DNA from: Romboutsia_C sp015668195 | GTDB lineage: Bacteria > Bacillota > Clostridia > Peptostreptococcales > Peptostreptococcaceae | Direction: 5' to 3' | Assembly: GCF_015668195.1 (NCBI RefSeq) | Contig: NZ_JADPFC010000004.1 | Span: 62,001-126,000 of the forward strand | Length of the DNA stretch: 64,000 bases | Part shown: positions 27,427 through 37,357 of the stretch, piece after piece | How positions within the stretch are numbered: the stretch's first letter is position 1 | Layout: every line of letters starts with the position of its first letter | The notes under the pieces: generated by a model | The model's input: only the letters and a program-made list of their open reading frames with translations | The model's database searches: none | What the model was told of the DNA's origin: nothing | Translations under genes and position numbers: made by a program

Positions 27427-28080
27427 TTATACTAATGATATATCTAATATACCATAGTTATTATCTACGACATTCTCATTTTGTATGTACGCTATTTTAT
27501 TTTTAAATATGGGTCCATCAACTACGAAAGTATGATACTCTCCATTTTCTCCACAAGGATCACTTCCTATATTTTTTATTCTTTTAACTACATCTTTTGT
27601 TAAAGTTTGTCCTAACAAATCAATTGGTAAATATTTTAAGTTTACTATTTTTATAACAGTTTCAAATCCTTCATCTATAAATTCGTAAACTAAAGCTTCT
27701 CTGTCTTCTTGCCAAAGTGGAAGTTCGCACATTATATTAGCTTCACTACATCTATCTTCACACCATTTTCTGTGCTCTACTATATCTATATCCCCAAATA
27801 CACAAATTTTAGCTCCCATATCTTTAGCTTTTAAAAGTGTTTTTGTAAATTCTTTTTCATAATTATTCATGTCACATTCTACGATTAATAACGGTATATC
27901 TAAGGACTTACTTACTTTATATAATAAATCTTTTTTTATACTATGCGTAAATGAACTATCTTTGCCTTTTTTAAAGGTTACAAGTAAACCCACAGGTTCA
28001 TAGCCTCTTTTTATCATTCTATATAATGCCAGAGTACTATCTTTTCCTCCGCTAAATGACATTACAAATTTCTCTCCCAT
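27427..28080 (-). CDS. Dph6-like PP-loop ATP-binding protein (diphthine-ammonia ligase family)
   Basis: 217 residues with PP-loop SFSGGKDSTLALYRM at the N-terminus, FGDIDIVEHRKWCEDRC and C-terminal GENGEYHTFVVDGPIF, the signature of the MJ0570/Dph6 family (DUF71). In eukaryotes Dph6 amidates diphthine; bacteria lack diphthamide, so the bacterial target is unknown. Monocistronic between two terminators. Confidence 0.85.
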   Translation of the reverse strand: MGEKFVMSFSGGKDSTLALYRMIKRGYEPVGLLVTFKKGKDSSFTHSIKKDLLYKVSKSLDIPLLIVECDMNNYEKEFTKTLLKAKDMGAKICVFGDIDIVEHRKWCEDRCSEANIMCELPLWQEDREALVYEFIDEGFETVIKIVNLKYLPIDLLGQTLTKDVVKRIKNIGSDPCGENGEYHTFVVDGPIFKNKIAYIQNENVVDNNYGILDISLV

Positions 28081-28169
28081 ACACGTTCTCCTTTTATCTG
28101 ATTTTTTATGACACTATATATTAATTATATAAAAAGTCATTTTATGTATCAACTCAAAAGTAAATTTAC

Positions 28170-28206
28170 AAAAATAAAGCCCACAATATATGTAGACTTT
28201 ATTTTT
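28170..28206 (-). terminator. Terminator after hypothetical gene
   Basis: 16-bp hairpin with G-U pairs (AAAAATAAAGTCTACA / TGTGGGCTTTATTTTT) reaching into the stop region of the gene at 28205. Confidence 0.75.
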
Positions 28207-29251
28207 ATTTGCTAATATCCTTACCTTTAAATGTTTTGTATGAATGCATAAATTCTCTTGTGTTAAATATGTACTTTCCTCCTATTTGAGTGTAGTAATT
28301 ATTCGCAGAATCATATATTTCTTTAACTTTTTGTGTAAGATTTTTATTGTAATATCTAAGTTCTTTGAATTCTTTTTTTAGTTTATCTGCTGTCATCCAT
28401 ACTTTATTAGAAGTTATATCTGCTAATTTTATATTTTCAAATTTTAAAGAGTTTTGTTGTGAATATACATAAAGTTCGGCTAATATTTCTTGAAGATTTT
28501 CATTTGTAAGATCTGCCTTTAGCTTTTTATAAATTATAGCTCCCATAGAATCAATCCCTTTTTCTTCTAATCTTTCTTGATTTATAAGAGCATTTAATGG
28601 TTGCCTTTTTATATATACATAAAATTTATCTTCTAGTATATATTCTCCTCTTACATACTTTGCAGGTCTATATATAACAAGTATTGGAGCATATTGTCCA
28701 CCTATTTCATCTTCGTTTAAATCTATTATCTCATCTCTACTTTTTACCTTATATTCATTAGAGATAGTTCCATATCTAGATCTATCTCTAAGGGAATACA
28801 TATAAGAATCCTCTATATGTTTAATTATTTCATTTATGTATAGCTTGTCTACTACACCCATATCGTGTGAATTATTTACATAATTACTTGATAATTCATC
28901 TTTGATAGAATTTATATCATCTACACTTATAGAGAAACATGCACAAAGCTTTTTTAATTTATCTTCTATATTACTTAAATCTATATCAGTATAAACAAGT
29001 ACATCTTCTATTTTTTCTTCACTTTTTAACTTTATAATATCATTTAATATCTGTGTATCATTTTTAGTACTATTTTTATCAAATAGATATCTATTTATAT
29101 CAGATTTTAAGTTATTTATACTTGATTGTATTTTTATATAATCACCTAATAGATGTGTATTATTATTTATTATATCTTTTGGTATGCTTATGTATCTTTC
29201 ATCTTCTTTTACATATATATTCATGTCATTTCTTGTGATGTCTTCTAACAT
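28205..29251 (-). CDS. Hypothetical 348-residue protein
   Basis: No family recognised. No signal peptide or membrane segment. The N-terminal third is helical and Asn/Asp-rich (IQSSINNLKSDINRYLF); the middle is more beta-rich (YAPILVIYRPAKYVRGEYILED). A single Cys pair is seen (KKLCACFSIS). The translation is well formed and preceded by AAGGAG, so it is a real gene. Its neighbours give no hint of function. Confidence 0.6.
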   Translation of the reverse strand: MLEDITRNDMNIYVKEDERYISIPKDIINNNTHLLGDYIKIQSSINNLKSDINRYLFDKNSTKNDTQILNDIIKLKSEEKIEDVLVYTDIDLSNIEDKLKKLCACFSISVDDINSIKDELSSNYVNNSHDMGVVDKLYINEIIKHIEDSYMYSLRDRSRYGTISNEYKVKSRDEIIDLNEDEIGGQYAPILVIYRPAKYVRGEYILEDKFYVYIKRQPLNALINQERLEEKGIDSMGAIIYKKLKADLTNENLQEILAELYVYSQQNSLKFENIKLADITSNKVWMTADKLKKEFKELRYYNKNLTQKVKEIYDSANNYYTQIGGKYIFNTREFMHSYKTFKGKDISK

Positions 29252-29475
29252 TTTAATCTCCTTACTAATTATAGTTTAAAGTCATATATAATTATAACAT
29301 GAATTTTATCTTATAGTTAGTTTTTAAATTTAAAAATTAACTAGCTTATATAAGCATATATTTTTAGTTAATGTTTCTATTATCTTGCTAATAAGCTATT
29401 ATTTAAATTGTATTTTGCTATAATTTTTTATAATTCATATTATAATAGTATTATGACATTAATAAGGAGGACTTT

Positions 29476-30087
29476 ATGATTTACAATTTTAAAGAAAAAT
29501 TTAAAAACTATAAGCCATATATAAACGGACATGAAAATATGAAAAAAGCATCTGTTTTAATTCCGATAGTAAAAAAAGATAATAAACACTATATTTTATT
29601 TGAAGTTAGATCTAAAAATTTAAAAACACAACCTAATGAAATATGTTTCCCTGGTGGTAAAATAGATCTTGGTGAACTTCCTATAGATACAGCTATAAGG
29701 GAAACATGTGAAGAACTTGGAACAACTAATAATAATATTGACATAATATGTGAGTTAGATTTATTAGTTACTCCATCTAATATGATAATTCATCCATTTT
29801 TAGGATATATAAATAATATTGACAACTTTAATATAAATAAATCTGAAGTAGACCATATATTCTTGGTTCCGATATCATATTTATTAGACAGTATACCAAA
29901 TATTTATAATAGTGATGTTAAAACTATACCAAGTTCAGATTTTCCATTTGATAAAATTCCTAATAAAGAAAACTATAAATTTGATACAGGTAATTATTCT
30001 GTTTTATTTTATTCTTATAAAAATTATACAATTTGGGGTATAACAGCAAAAATACTAGAAAACTTTTTATCTATAATATCTAATTAG
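29476..30087 (+). CDS. CoA pyrophosphatase, NUDIX family
   Basis: 203 residues. The Nudix box GGKIDLGELPIDTAIRETCEELG (about 59-81) is complete with the REXXEE core (RETCEE). It is preceded by LKTQPNEICFPGG, the UPF0035 signature that marks CoA pyrophosphatases (NudL/PCD1 type), which cleave CoA to 4'-phosphopantetheine and 3',5'-ADP. RBS AAGGAGG, ATG 29476. Converges with miaB and shares a bidirectional terminator. Confidence 0.9.
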   Translation: MIYNFKEKFKNYKPYINGHENMKKASVLIPIVKKDNKHYILFEVRSKNLKTQPNEICFPGGKIDLGELPIDTAIRETCEELGTTNNNIDIICELDLLVTPSNMIIHPFLGYINNIDNFNINKSEVDHIFLVPISYLLDSIPNIYNSDVKTIPSSDFPFDKIPNKENYKFDTGNYSVLFYSYKNYTIWGITAKILENFLSIISN

Positions 30088-30157
30088 AAATATTGCTTCC
30101 TTAATAATTAAAGATTTTTTTAATTCTTATATACATCTAGTTAAATTTCTATATTTT

Positions 30158-30208
30158 AAATAAAAAAAGTATCTCTTGAAATTTTGACAAGAGATACTTT
30201 TTTTATTT
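30158..30208. terminator. Bidirectional terminator
   Basis: About 21-bp hairpin (AAGTATCTCTTG / CAAGAGATACTT core with flanking A and T runs) between the convergent NUDIX and miaB genes. Confidence 0.9.
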
Positions 30209-31640
30209 ATTTTATTTTTCCTACTAATGAGAAGTTAGTAGCATTAGTTATATCAACCATTACTAACTTTCCTATTAAATCTTCATCCTCTTTAGCTTCA
30301 AAGTTTACTAACTTATTTTGTCTTGTTCTTCCTGTAAACTTATTATCATCAGTTTTACTTTTTCCCTCAACTAAAACTTCAACAGTTTTTCCTACATAAC
30401 TTTTATTTATTTGAGCAACTATTTCATTAACTTTGTCTAGCACTCTATTAAATCTTTCATGTTTTACCTCTTCTGGTATTTGATCTTCCATCTTAGCTGC
30501 TGGAGTTCCTTCTCTCTTTGAATATATAAATGTAAATGCTGAGTCATATCTTACTTTTTCAACTACATCTATAGTATCTAATACATCTTCTTCTGTTTCA
30601 CCTGGGAATCCTATCATTAAATCAGTAGAAAATGCTATATCTGGTATTTCTTTTTTAGCTTTTTCTATAATTTCTAAATAATATTCCTTAGTATAGTGTC
30701 TATTCATTTTTTTAAGTAAAGTTGAACTTCCACATTGAACCGGTAAGTGTAAGAATTCACATACTTTTTCACAATCTCTTATAGCATATATAACTTCATC
30801 AGATATATCTTTAGGATGAGAAGTCATAAATCTTATTCTTTCTATTCCATCTATTTCATTTACCATTCTAAGTAACTTGTCAAAGCTTATTGGTTCTTCT
30901 AGTGTTTTTCCATATGAATCAACATTTTGTCCAAGTAATGTAACTTCTTTTGTACCATTAGCTACTAATTCTTTTATTTCAGATATTATATCTTCTGGCT
31001 TTCTACTTCTTTCTCTACCTCTAGTATATGGTACTATACAGTAAGTACAGAAGTTATTACACCCATACATTATATTTACAAAAGCTTTAAGCTCAAATTT
31101 TCTATTACTTCTTAAACCTTCTACAACTTCACCATCAACATCCCATACGTCAACTAACATAGTGTTTTCATCCATTGACTTAACTAATAATTCAGGGAAT
31201 TTATATAGATTGTGTGTTCCAAATACTAAATCAACATGTCTATATTTTGACTTTAATTCTTTAACAACATGAGGTTGTTGCATCATACATCCGCAAACTG
31301 CTATTTTTAAATTAGGATTTTTTCTTTTTTGACCTTTTAGCTGACCTAAGTTACCATATACCTTTAATTCTGCATTTTCTCTAACTGCACAAGTATTATA
31401 TATTATTAAATCACATTCACCAGCTGTTAATCCTTTTTCATATCCCATAGCTTCAAGCATAGCACATAGTTTTTCAGAGTCATGTTCATTCATTTGACAT
31501 CCAAATGTTTGTATTAAATATCTAGGCTTTGCCTGATGTATCGCATAGTATCTAGTATTTTGTTCTTTTATTGCATCTATAAACTTATCTTGTTCTTTTA
31601 TTTTTTCTATAGGAACTTCTATTTGTTTTCTTTTGCTCAT
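30207..31640 (-). CDS. miaB: tRNA-2-methylthio-N6-dimethylallyladenosine synthase MiaB
   Basis: 477 residues; radical-SAM methylthiotransferase acting on i6A37 made by MiaA. The N-terminal UPF0004 domain has Cys in QTFGCQMNEHDSE, YNTCAVRENAE and VCGCMMQQ. The radical SAM core has GCNNFCTYCIVPYTRGRERSR. A C-terminal TRAM domain ends VDITNATNFSLVGKI. An ~65-residue N-terminal extension is usual in Clostridia. RBS GAGGAGA precedes ATG 31640. Confidence 0.97.
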   Translation of the reverse strand: MSKRKQIEVPIEKIKEQDKFIDAIKEQNTRYYAIHQAKPRYLIQTFGCQMNEHDSEKLCAMLEAMGYEKGLTAGECDLIIYNTCAVRENAELKVYGNLGQLKGQKRKNPNLKIAVCGCMMQQPHVVKELKSKYRHVDLVFGTHNLYKFPELLVKSMDENTMLVDVWDVDGEVVEGLRSNRKFELKAFVNIMYGCNNFCTYCIVPYTRGRERSRKPEDIISEIKELVANGTKEVTLLGQNVDSYGKTLEEPISFDKLLRMVNEIDGIERIRFMTSHPKDISDEVIYAIRDCEKVCEFLHLPVQCGSSTLLKKMNRHYTKEYYLEIIEKAKKEIPDIAFSTDLMIGFPGETEEDVLDTIDVVEKVRYDSAFTFIYSKREGTPAAKMEDQIPEEVKHERFNRVLDKVNEIVAQINKSYVGKTVEVLVEGKSKTDDNKFTGRTRQNKLVNFEAKEDEDLIGKLVMVDITNATNFSLVGKIK

Positions 31641-31834
31641 CTATTTCATCTCCTCAGTAATTTTACATAAATCACGCATTTATATTAATATTTATTTATT
31701 TTCAAACAAATTTACTAAGTCATATTATATCAAATTTATAAATTATTTTAAAGATATTAAATTTAAGTTTTATGAATCATAATTTATAAATAAGGATAAA
31801 ATAACTTATCATATAATGTGAAAGGAAAATAATT

Positions 31835-32485
31835 ATGGTATTAGTATTGGTAAGAAGTATTTTGCTTTATATGGTTGTTTTAATATCTTTGAGAATTATG
31901 GGAAAAGGCGAAATAGCAGAAATGAATACCTTTGATTTAGTAATAACCCTTTTAATAGCAGAAGTTGCTGCATTGCCTATGGAAAACAATAATATACCTT
32001 TGATTAATGGTATAGCTTCTGTTACAGGTCTTACGCTTATTCAAATAGTTATTTCTTATATAACTTTAAAAAATAGAAAAGTTAGAACTTTTTTATCTGG
32101 AGCTCCATCTATTTTAATAAATAAAGGAAAAATAGATTATAAAGAATTAAAAAAACAAAGAGTTACAATAGATGAACTTCTTGAACAACTTAGGATTGAA
32201 GGCTATTTCAAAGTTTGTGATGTTCAATATGCAATACTTGAAACAGATGGCAATTTAAGTATATTACCTTCACCATCATACAAAGATATCCCTACAAAAT
32301 GCTTTAAACATCTTCCTTTGTCTCTTATAATAGACGGCTATATTATAGACCAAAATCTTAAAATTATTGAAAAAGATAAAAAATGGTTATATGAAATATT
32401 AAATGAAAAAAATATAAAAAATAAAAAAGATATCTTATTATTAAGTATTGATGAAAATGATAAGATATTTATACAAACAAGATAA
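31835..32485 (+). CDS. DUF421 (YetF-type) membrane protein
   Basis: 216 residues: two to three N-terminal transmembrane helices, then the DUF421 domain with MGKGEIAEMNTFDLVITLLIAEVAALPM and FLSGAPSILINKGKID. The family is widespread in spore formers and its function is unknown. RBS AAAGGAA precedes ATG 31835. Followed 25 bp later by a DUF4363 gene, a recurring pair in Firmicutes. Confidence 0.85.
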   Translation: MVLVLVRSILLYMVVLISLRIMGKGEIAEMNTFDLVITLLIAEVAALPMENNNIPLINGIASVTGLTLIQIVISYITLKNRKVRTFLSGAPSILINKGKIDYKELKKQRVTIDELLEQLRIEGYFKVCDVQYAILETDGNLSILPSPSYKDIPTKCFKHLPLSLIIDGYIIDQNLKIIEKDKKWLYEILNEKNIKNKKDILLLSIDENDKIFIQTR

Positions 32486-32510
32486 ATTAATAGATATGAG
32501 GTGAAATTTA

Positions 32511-32891
32511 TTGAAGGCTTTAATTTGTTCACTTATTTGGACAGTTTTATTTTTATTGTTTAGTTTTTATTCTCTAGATAAATTTGATGATTTTGCTAAA
32601 TTATATACTGAAAAAGCTGAGTCAATAGAACTTCATATAAAAGATGATGATTGGGATAGTGCTACAAAAGCCTTAGATGAATATAACACAAGCTTTAATG
32701 AAAGTAAGGATTCTTGGTATAAAGTATTTAATCATGAGTATTTTGAAGAAATTTCTTTATACTTAGATATTCTTCATGGTTCTATTTATGCTAAAGATAA
32801 AGGTATGTCACTTGAACAAATACAAAGAATAAAAAATGCATTACATAATATAATAGAAAATGAACAGTTTGACTTAAATCATATATTCTAA
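32511..32891 (+). CDS. DUF4363 family protein
   Basis: 126 residues starting at a TTG (32511) with GAGGTGA 7 nt upstream. One N-terminal membrane helix (LICSLIWTVLFLLFSFY) then a helical extracytoplasmic part with DDDWDSATKALDEYN, typical of DUF4363. Likely works with the DUF421 protein directly upstream. Terminator follows at once. Confidence 0.8.
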   Translation: MKALICSLIWTVLFLLFSFYSLDKFDDFAKLYTEKAESIELHIKDDDWDSATKALDEYNTSFNESKDSWYKVFNHEYFEEISLYLDILHGSIYAKDKGMSLEQIQRIKNALHNIIENEQFDLNHIF

Positions 32892-32918
32892 TAGATGGGA
32901 TTTATCCCATCTATTTTA
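32891..32918 (+). terminator. Terminator after DUF4363 gene
   Basis: 10-bp hairpin ATAGATGGGA / TCCCATCTAT followed by TTTTAG. Confidence 0.75.
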
Positions 32919-32921
32919 GTA

Positions 32922-33659
32922 TTAATACATAACTTTATATAAACAAAGTCCTTTAGCCGGTGCAGTATCAGACGATTTAGATCTGTCTTTATTTTCTAAC
33001 ATTATTTTTATATCTTGTGGAGTTTTTCTTTTAGACCCAACATCTATTAATGCTCCTGCTATTATCCTTACCATATTGTATAAAAATCCATTGCCTTTAA
33101 CATATATATCAATCATATTATTATTTTCATTTATTACTATTGAATGTATTTTTCTAACATTTGATTTTTTCTTAGATTTAGAAGAAGCAAAACTAGTAAA
33201 ATCATGCTCCCCAACTAAATATTCACTTGCCTCTCTCATTAAATCTATATTTAATTTTTTTTCTATATGAGTGGTATATCTTCTAGTAAATGGATCATGA
33301 TACTTATTATTATCTATTTTATATAGATAAGTTTTTGACTTAACATTATATCTACTATGAAATCTTTCTTCAACTTCTTCTAGTTCAATTATAACTATAT
33401 CTTCCGGTAAATAATTATATAGATAATCTTGCATTTTTTTTAAACTTAACTTAGAATTTGTCTTAAAATTAGCAACCTGCCCTCTTGCATGAACTCCCAT
33501 ATCAGTCCTTCCAGATCCTATTATTTCTATATGTTCGTTAGTCATTTTGCTAAGAACATCTTCTATTTTACCTTGTATTGTCATTTCATTATCTTTTAAT
33601 CTTTGAAACCCCTTATATCTTGAGCCATCATATTTTATTGTCATTTTTATATTTCTCAT
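32922..33659 (-). CDS. truA: tRNA pseudouridine(38-40) synthase TruA
   Basis: 245 residues; makes pseudouridine at positions 38-40 of the tRNA anticodon arm. Catalytic Asp in GSGRTDMGVHARGQVANF, plus GEHDFTSFASS, GNGFLYNMVRIIAGALIDVG and the closing APAKGLCLYKVMY. N-terminus MRNIKMTIKYDGSRYKGFQ is standard and length normal. Converges with the DUF421/DUF4363 pair. Confidence 0.97.
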   Translation of the reverse strand: MRNIKMTIKYDGSRYKGFQRLKDNEMTIQGKIEDVLSKMTNEHIEIIGSGRTDMGVHARGQVANFKTNSKLSLKKMQDYLYNYLPEDIVIIELEEVEERFHSRYNVKSKTYLYKIDNNKYHDPFTRRYTTHIEKKLNIDLMREASEYLVGEHDFTSFASSKSKKKSNVRKIHSIVINENNNMIDIYVKGNGFLYNMVRIIAGALIDVGSKRKTPQDIKIMLENKDRSKSSDTAPAKGLCLYKVMY

Positions 33660-33699
33660 TTTATTCCTCTTTTCATTAATTTATAATCCTTTTTTATAT

Positions 33700-33738
33700 A
33701 AAAATAGGATATACTTTATCTAAGTATATCCTATTTTT
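33700..33738 (-). terminator. Terminator after sensor kinase gene
   Basis: 17-bp near-perfect hairpin (AAAAATAGGATATACT / AGTATATCCTATTTTT) downstream of the kinase stop. Confidence 0.85.
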
Positions 33739-33755
33739 ATGGTATTTAATACTAT

Positions 33756-35231
33756 TTAATAATCTATAGATTCTAAAAGTTTGTTCTTCACAACTATTGT
33801 CATAGTCGTTCCTACACCTTTTTCACTATCTAGATTCATGTGTCCACCATGAAGTTTTACAATTTCATTGCTTATAGCAAGCCCTAAACCACTACCTGCT
33901 TTGTTATAATCTTCTTGGAAGAATTTATCTAGTACTTTATCTAAATTTTCTGTTTCTATACCACAACCATTATCAGTAACTTTTATTGTTGTATACTCCT
34001 CATTTTGAGATACTATAAGCTTTACAAATCCATTGTTATCTGTAAACTTAATAGAATTTTGTATTAAATTTATTAAAACTTGTCTTAGTCTATCTTTATC
34101 TCCTTGTATAGGTTCGAAATAATCTCCTATAAATTCTACAGATAAATCTATATTCTTTTCACTAGATTTAACTTTCAACTGATTAACAACACCTACTGAT
34201 AATTTCCTTATATCTACTAAATCTATTTTTAATTTTATTCTATCAGATGCAAGGCGAGAAAAATCAAGTAATTCTGTAACTAACTTTATAAGTCTTTCTG
34301 TTTCATCTTGTATAATACCTAAGCCTAGGTCTAATTCTTCTTTGCCTATACCTTCATAAGAAAGTGTCTCACTCCATCCTTTTATAGATGTAAGAGGTGT
34401 TCTAAGTTCATGAGATATAGATGATATAAATTCTTCTTTTAACTTTTCACTTTTGTCTATTTCCTCTGCCATATGTACGAAAGTTTCTGCTAAATCACCT
34501 ATTTCATCATCTGATATATTAACATTTTTAAGTTTAATGCTGTAGTTTCCATGAGCTAGTTCATTTGCAAATTGTTTTAATTCTCTAAGTGGCTGTATAA
34601 GAGTTTCTGCAAATCTAAGACTTAAAGATATTGCTATTAGCAATATACAAATTCCTGCTAATATTAACCCCAGTACTACTCTAAATATGGTTGAATCTAT
34701 CTCTTCTAAAGAAATAGTATATCTTACTACACCTTCTATTATATTGTTAGTCTTAAGAGGAACAGATATGCTCATAACATGTTCCCCTGTTTCAGGAATT
34801 TTATATACATATGGAGTCAGATTATTCTCATCTTTTAAAGCTCTATATATGTCTTCTCCATCTACATCTACGTTAGTTTTAAATCCATATTGGTCTATAA
34901 TCATCTTTGAGTTTTTATCTATAATTGAAATAGCAAATTTTGAATCACTACTTGAGTGCTCTTTTTGTAATATAGCATTTATTTTATTTTCTTTTTGTAA
35001 TATAGCATTTATTTTGTTTTCAAAGCTATCAGCTTCATTCACTATGTTATTATTATATTGTCTATTTATATTATTTACTTCACCTTTTAAAATTTGACTT
35101 ACATAATCATAATAGTAGTTTTGTATATAAAACATAAAAAGACCTTCAAATAATATAACAGTTATAATTATTATAGTAAAATAATTTTTTATTATCTTCT
35201 TTCTTAAGCCTTCAAAATGTAACAATATCAT
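33756..35231 (-). CDS. Sensor histidine kinase
   Basis: 491 residues: transmembrane helix at ~15-37, extracytoplasmic sensor (~38-185), second helix (~187-208), HAMP, HisKA with phospho-acceptor His ~274 in SHELRTPLTSIKGW, and HATPase_c with NLIQNSIKFTD, DNGCGIE and GSGLGLAISNEI. The sensor domain holds a 10-residue tandem repeat (ENKINAILQK twice, ~71-90) from a 30-bp duplication. It overlaps the response regulator by 4 bp (ATGA), so the two are cotranscribed. Resembles WalK/PhoR-class kinases; signal unknown. Confidence 0.92.
   Translation of the reverse strand: MILLHFEGLRKKIIKNYFTIIIITVILFEGLFMFYIQNYYYDYVSQILKGEVNNINRQYNNNIVNEADSFENKINAILQKENKINAILQKEHSSSDSKFAISIIDKNSKMIIDQYGFKTNVDVDGEDIYRALKDENNLTPYVYKIPETGEHVMSISVPLKTNNIIEGVVRYTISLEEIDSTIFRVVLGLILAGICILLIAISLSLRFAETLIQPLRELKQFANELAHGNYSIKLKNVNISDDEIGDLAETFVHMAEEIDKSEKLKEEFISSISHELRTPLTSIKGWSETLSYEGIGKEELDLGLGIIQDETERLIKLVTELLDFSRLASDRIKLKIDLVDIRKLSVGVVNQLKVKSSEKNIDLSVEFIGDYFEPIQGDKDRLRQVLINLIQNSIKFTDNNGFVKLIVSQNEEYTTIKVTDNGCGIETENLDKVLDKFFQEDYNKAGSGLGLAISNEIVKLHGGHMNLDSEKGVGTTMTIVVKNKLLESIDY
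34961..35020 (-). repeat. 30-bp tandem duplication in kinase sensor domain
   Basis: Two adjacent 30-bp units (34961-34990, 34991-35020) differing at one base, in frame, adding ten residues to the membrane-proximal helix of the kinase. Confidence 0.95.
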
Positions 35232-35926
35232 TCTTCCTTTCTAAAACAGTATCCATAACCCCAAACTGTTTGTATATATTTAGGCTTAGATGGGTCTTCT
35301 TCTATTTTATTTCTTATTCTTCTTATGTTTACATCTACAATCTTAAAATCATATAAATAATTAGTTCCCCACACCTCATTAAGTATTTGATCTCTGCTTA
35401 ATGATTGATTTGAATTTTTCATTAAGTATTTAACTATTGAAAATTCAGTAGGTGTAAGTTCTATTTCTTCATTATCTTTAAATAATTTTCTTTTATCTAA
35501 ATTTAATACAAATGAATCTGATACTATCTCATTTCCTTTTGATAGATTTTCATCCTTTTTAACTCTTCTTAAAAGTGCTGATACCCTTACTAATAGTTCT
35601 TTTATACTAAAAGGCTTTACCATATAGTCATCTGCACCAGATATAAATCCTTCTATTTTATCATCTTCTTGTGCTTTAGCTGTAAGCATTATTACACCCA
35701 CCTGGTCAAAGTTTTGTCTAATAAACTTACATACTTCTATACCACTTATATCTGGAAGCATAACATCTAAAAGAGCTAATTTTATATCTGGTTCTTTGCT
35801 TATTTTTTCTAATGCTTCTTGTCCAGTTCCTGCCTCAATTACTTCATATCCTTCCCTTTTTAGGTTTATACTAACAAAACTTCTTATTCCTATTTCATCT
35901 TCTAATATTAATATTTTTTCCTTCAT
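35228..35926 (-). CDS. OmpR/PhoB-family response regulator
   Basis: 232 residues: receiver domain with phospho-acceptor Asp54 (LLDVMLPD), acidic EDE near the N-terminus, Thr in MLTAKA and Lys in VKPFS; C-terminal winged helix with ELTPTEFSIVKYLM and VWGYGYCF. First gene of the regulator-kinase pair; RBS GGGAGG precedes ATG 35926. The FG-GAP lipoprotein lies 17 bp upstream and may belong to the same operon and feed the sensor. Confidence 0.92.
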   Translation of the reverse strand: MKEKILILEDEIGIRSFVSINLKREGYEVIEAGTGQEALEKISKEPDIKLALLDVMLPDISGIEVCKFIRQNFDQVGVIMLTAKAQEDDKIEGFISGADDYMVKPFSIKELLVRVSALLRRVKKDENLSKGNEIVSDSFVLNLDKRKLFKDNEEIELTPTEFSIVKYLMKNSNQSLSRDQILNEVWGTNYLYDFKIVDVNIRRIRNKIEEDPSKPKYIQTVWGYGYCFRKEE

Positions 35927-35943
35927 ATTAAACCTCCCAATAA

Positions 35944-37347
35944 TTAATATATAAGTGAGAAATACTCTTTCAATGCCTCTTCATTTATTTTTAATTTTTT
36001 TAATTGCTCTAAATTATTTATATATAATGTAAAAGTATAATCGTTATTTTCACCAAGTGTTATTGCCGATTGATTGACATTCTTTTTATTTTCATCAATT
36101 AAATTTTTATTAACAACAGCTATTGTAAATAATTCTTTAGGTTCTGTTTCTAGTATATCATAATAATAGAATTTAAATAATACATCACTACTTTGCTCTT
36201 GATAGTCTTGTTCTATATCTAGCTTATTTACTAGTTCATTAGGTATTAAAAGGCTAAATTTATATTGATAATTATAATATATCTGAATTGTAAATAATAA
36301 TGATGAATCTTCTAAATTTTCCTTTCCATTCCACCTATACCAACTTATAGTTGCTGACGTTTTTGAAGTATATATATTTCCACTTCCATTTACTATAGGT
36401 ATATCTAAAACCTTATCATTGTTTATATCTTCTACTGGTATGTAGTATGGCTTCATTATACTTTTATCATCATCTTTAAATGCTTTTTTTAATTTACCAT
36501 CTTTTAAATACAATATCTGTGTTATATAGTTATCATTTTTAATTATAGGCATATCAAGTACTATCCCTTTATGTTCAATTGTTTTACCTTTTTTATTTTC
36601 AGTTGATATAGTACCTAATGTTATATATGAATTATTTAAACTTTTTATATTGTCAAACTCAACATAATTACTAAGCTTAAGGCCTTTATCAAAGTTAGCT
36701 AAACTTGCATATGCTTTATTAGTCTTTGAATTAAAATGTAGCATTAATATATCTAACTTATCATCTCCATCAATATATCCAATTTTTACTTTCATATCTA
36801 AAAGATTTTTATTATCTTCTAACCATGTAGGATTTAACGTGTATACTTTTTTTACTTCATCATCAATAAAATTATATATATACATGTTAGTTTTTCCCTC
36901 TGATTTTATAAGAAGTACTATTTCTTTATTTCCATCATTATCTAAATCATAAAAATTAGCATATTGTATTTCTTCACCTTCTTGAAGTGAGTAAGCTTTC
37001 TCTTTATTTGTATATGTTCCATCAGGATTCTTAGTTAATACAATAAACCCCACTTCATCTTTTTTATCATCTTGACTTTCTTTCTTTTGAAATACTACTA
37101 ATTCCTTTTCTCCATCATTATCTAAATCTACCTCATTTATTTTTGCTGCTTCTTTTGAATTATTTGGCTGTAACAAAGATGTTTGTTTTGTTAATAATTT
37201 TTTTATGCCTTTATATAAATCTGCTTCATTTCTATTATATATAGGTTTATCTTTAATAAGCTCTTCAGGAGATTCTGAAGTTATATTACATCCAGTTGTT
37301 AAAAATACAATTAAGCTAGCCCCAATTAATAACTTAAAAAATTTCAT
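35944..37347 (-). CDS. Lipoprotein with FG-GAP/VCBS-like repeats
   Basis: 467 residues with a lipoprotein signal peptide (KLLIGASLIVFLTTGC, lipobox Cys20). Several calcium-binding-like repeats follow: DLDNDGEKELVVF, DLDNDGNKEIVLL, YIDGDDKLDILML and DINNDKVLDIPIV, typical of beta-propeller FG-GAP/VCBS proteins. The last ~130 residues are a separate domain. It is anchored outside the membrane. Position 17 bp upstream of a two-component system and 10 bp downstream of an HD hydrolase suggests one operon. RBS GGAGG before ATG 37347. Confidence 0.8.
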   Translation of the reverse strand: MKFFKLLIGASLIVFLTTGCNITSESPEELIKDKPIYNRNEADLYKGIKKLLTKQTSLLQPNNSKEAAKINEVDLDNDGEKELVVFQKKESQDDKKDEVGFIVLTKNPDGTYTNKEKAYSLQEGEEIQYANFYDLDNDGNKEIVLLIKSEGKTNMYIYNFIDDEVKKVYTLNPTWLEDNKNLLDMKVKIGYIDGDDKLDILMLHFNSKTNKAYASLANFDKGLKLSNYVEFDNIKSLNNSYITLGTISTENKKGKTIEHKGIVLDMPIIKNDNYITQILYLKDGKLKKAFKDDDKSIMKPYYIPVEDINNDKVLDIPIVNGSGNIYTSKTSATISWYRWNGKENLEDSSLLFTIQIYYNYQYKFSLLIPNELVNKLDIEQDYQEQSSDVLFKFYYYDILETEPKELFTIAVVNKNLIDENKKNVNQSAITLGENNDYTFTLYINNLEQLKKLKINEEALKEYFSLIY

Positions 37348-37357
37348 CTAAAACCTC

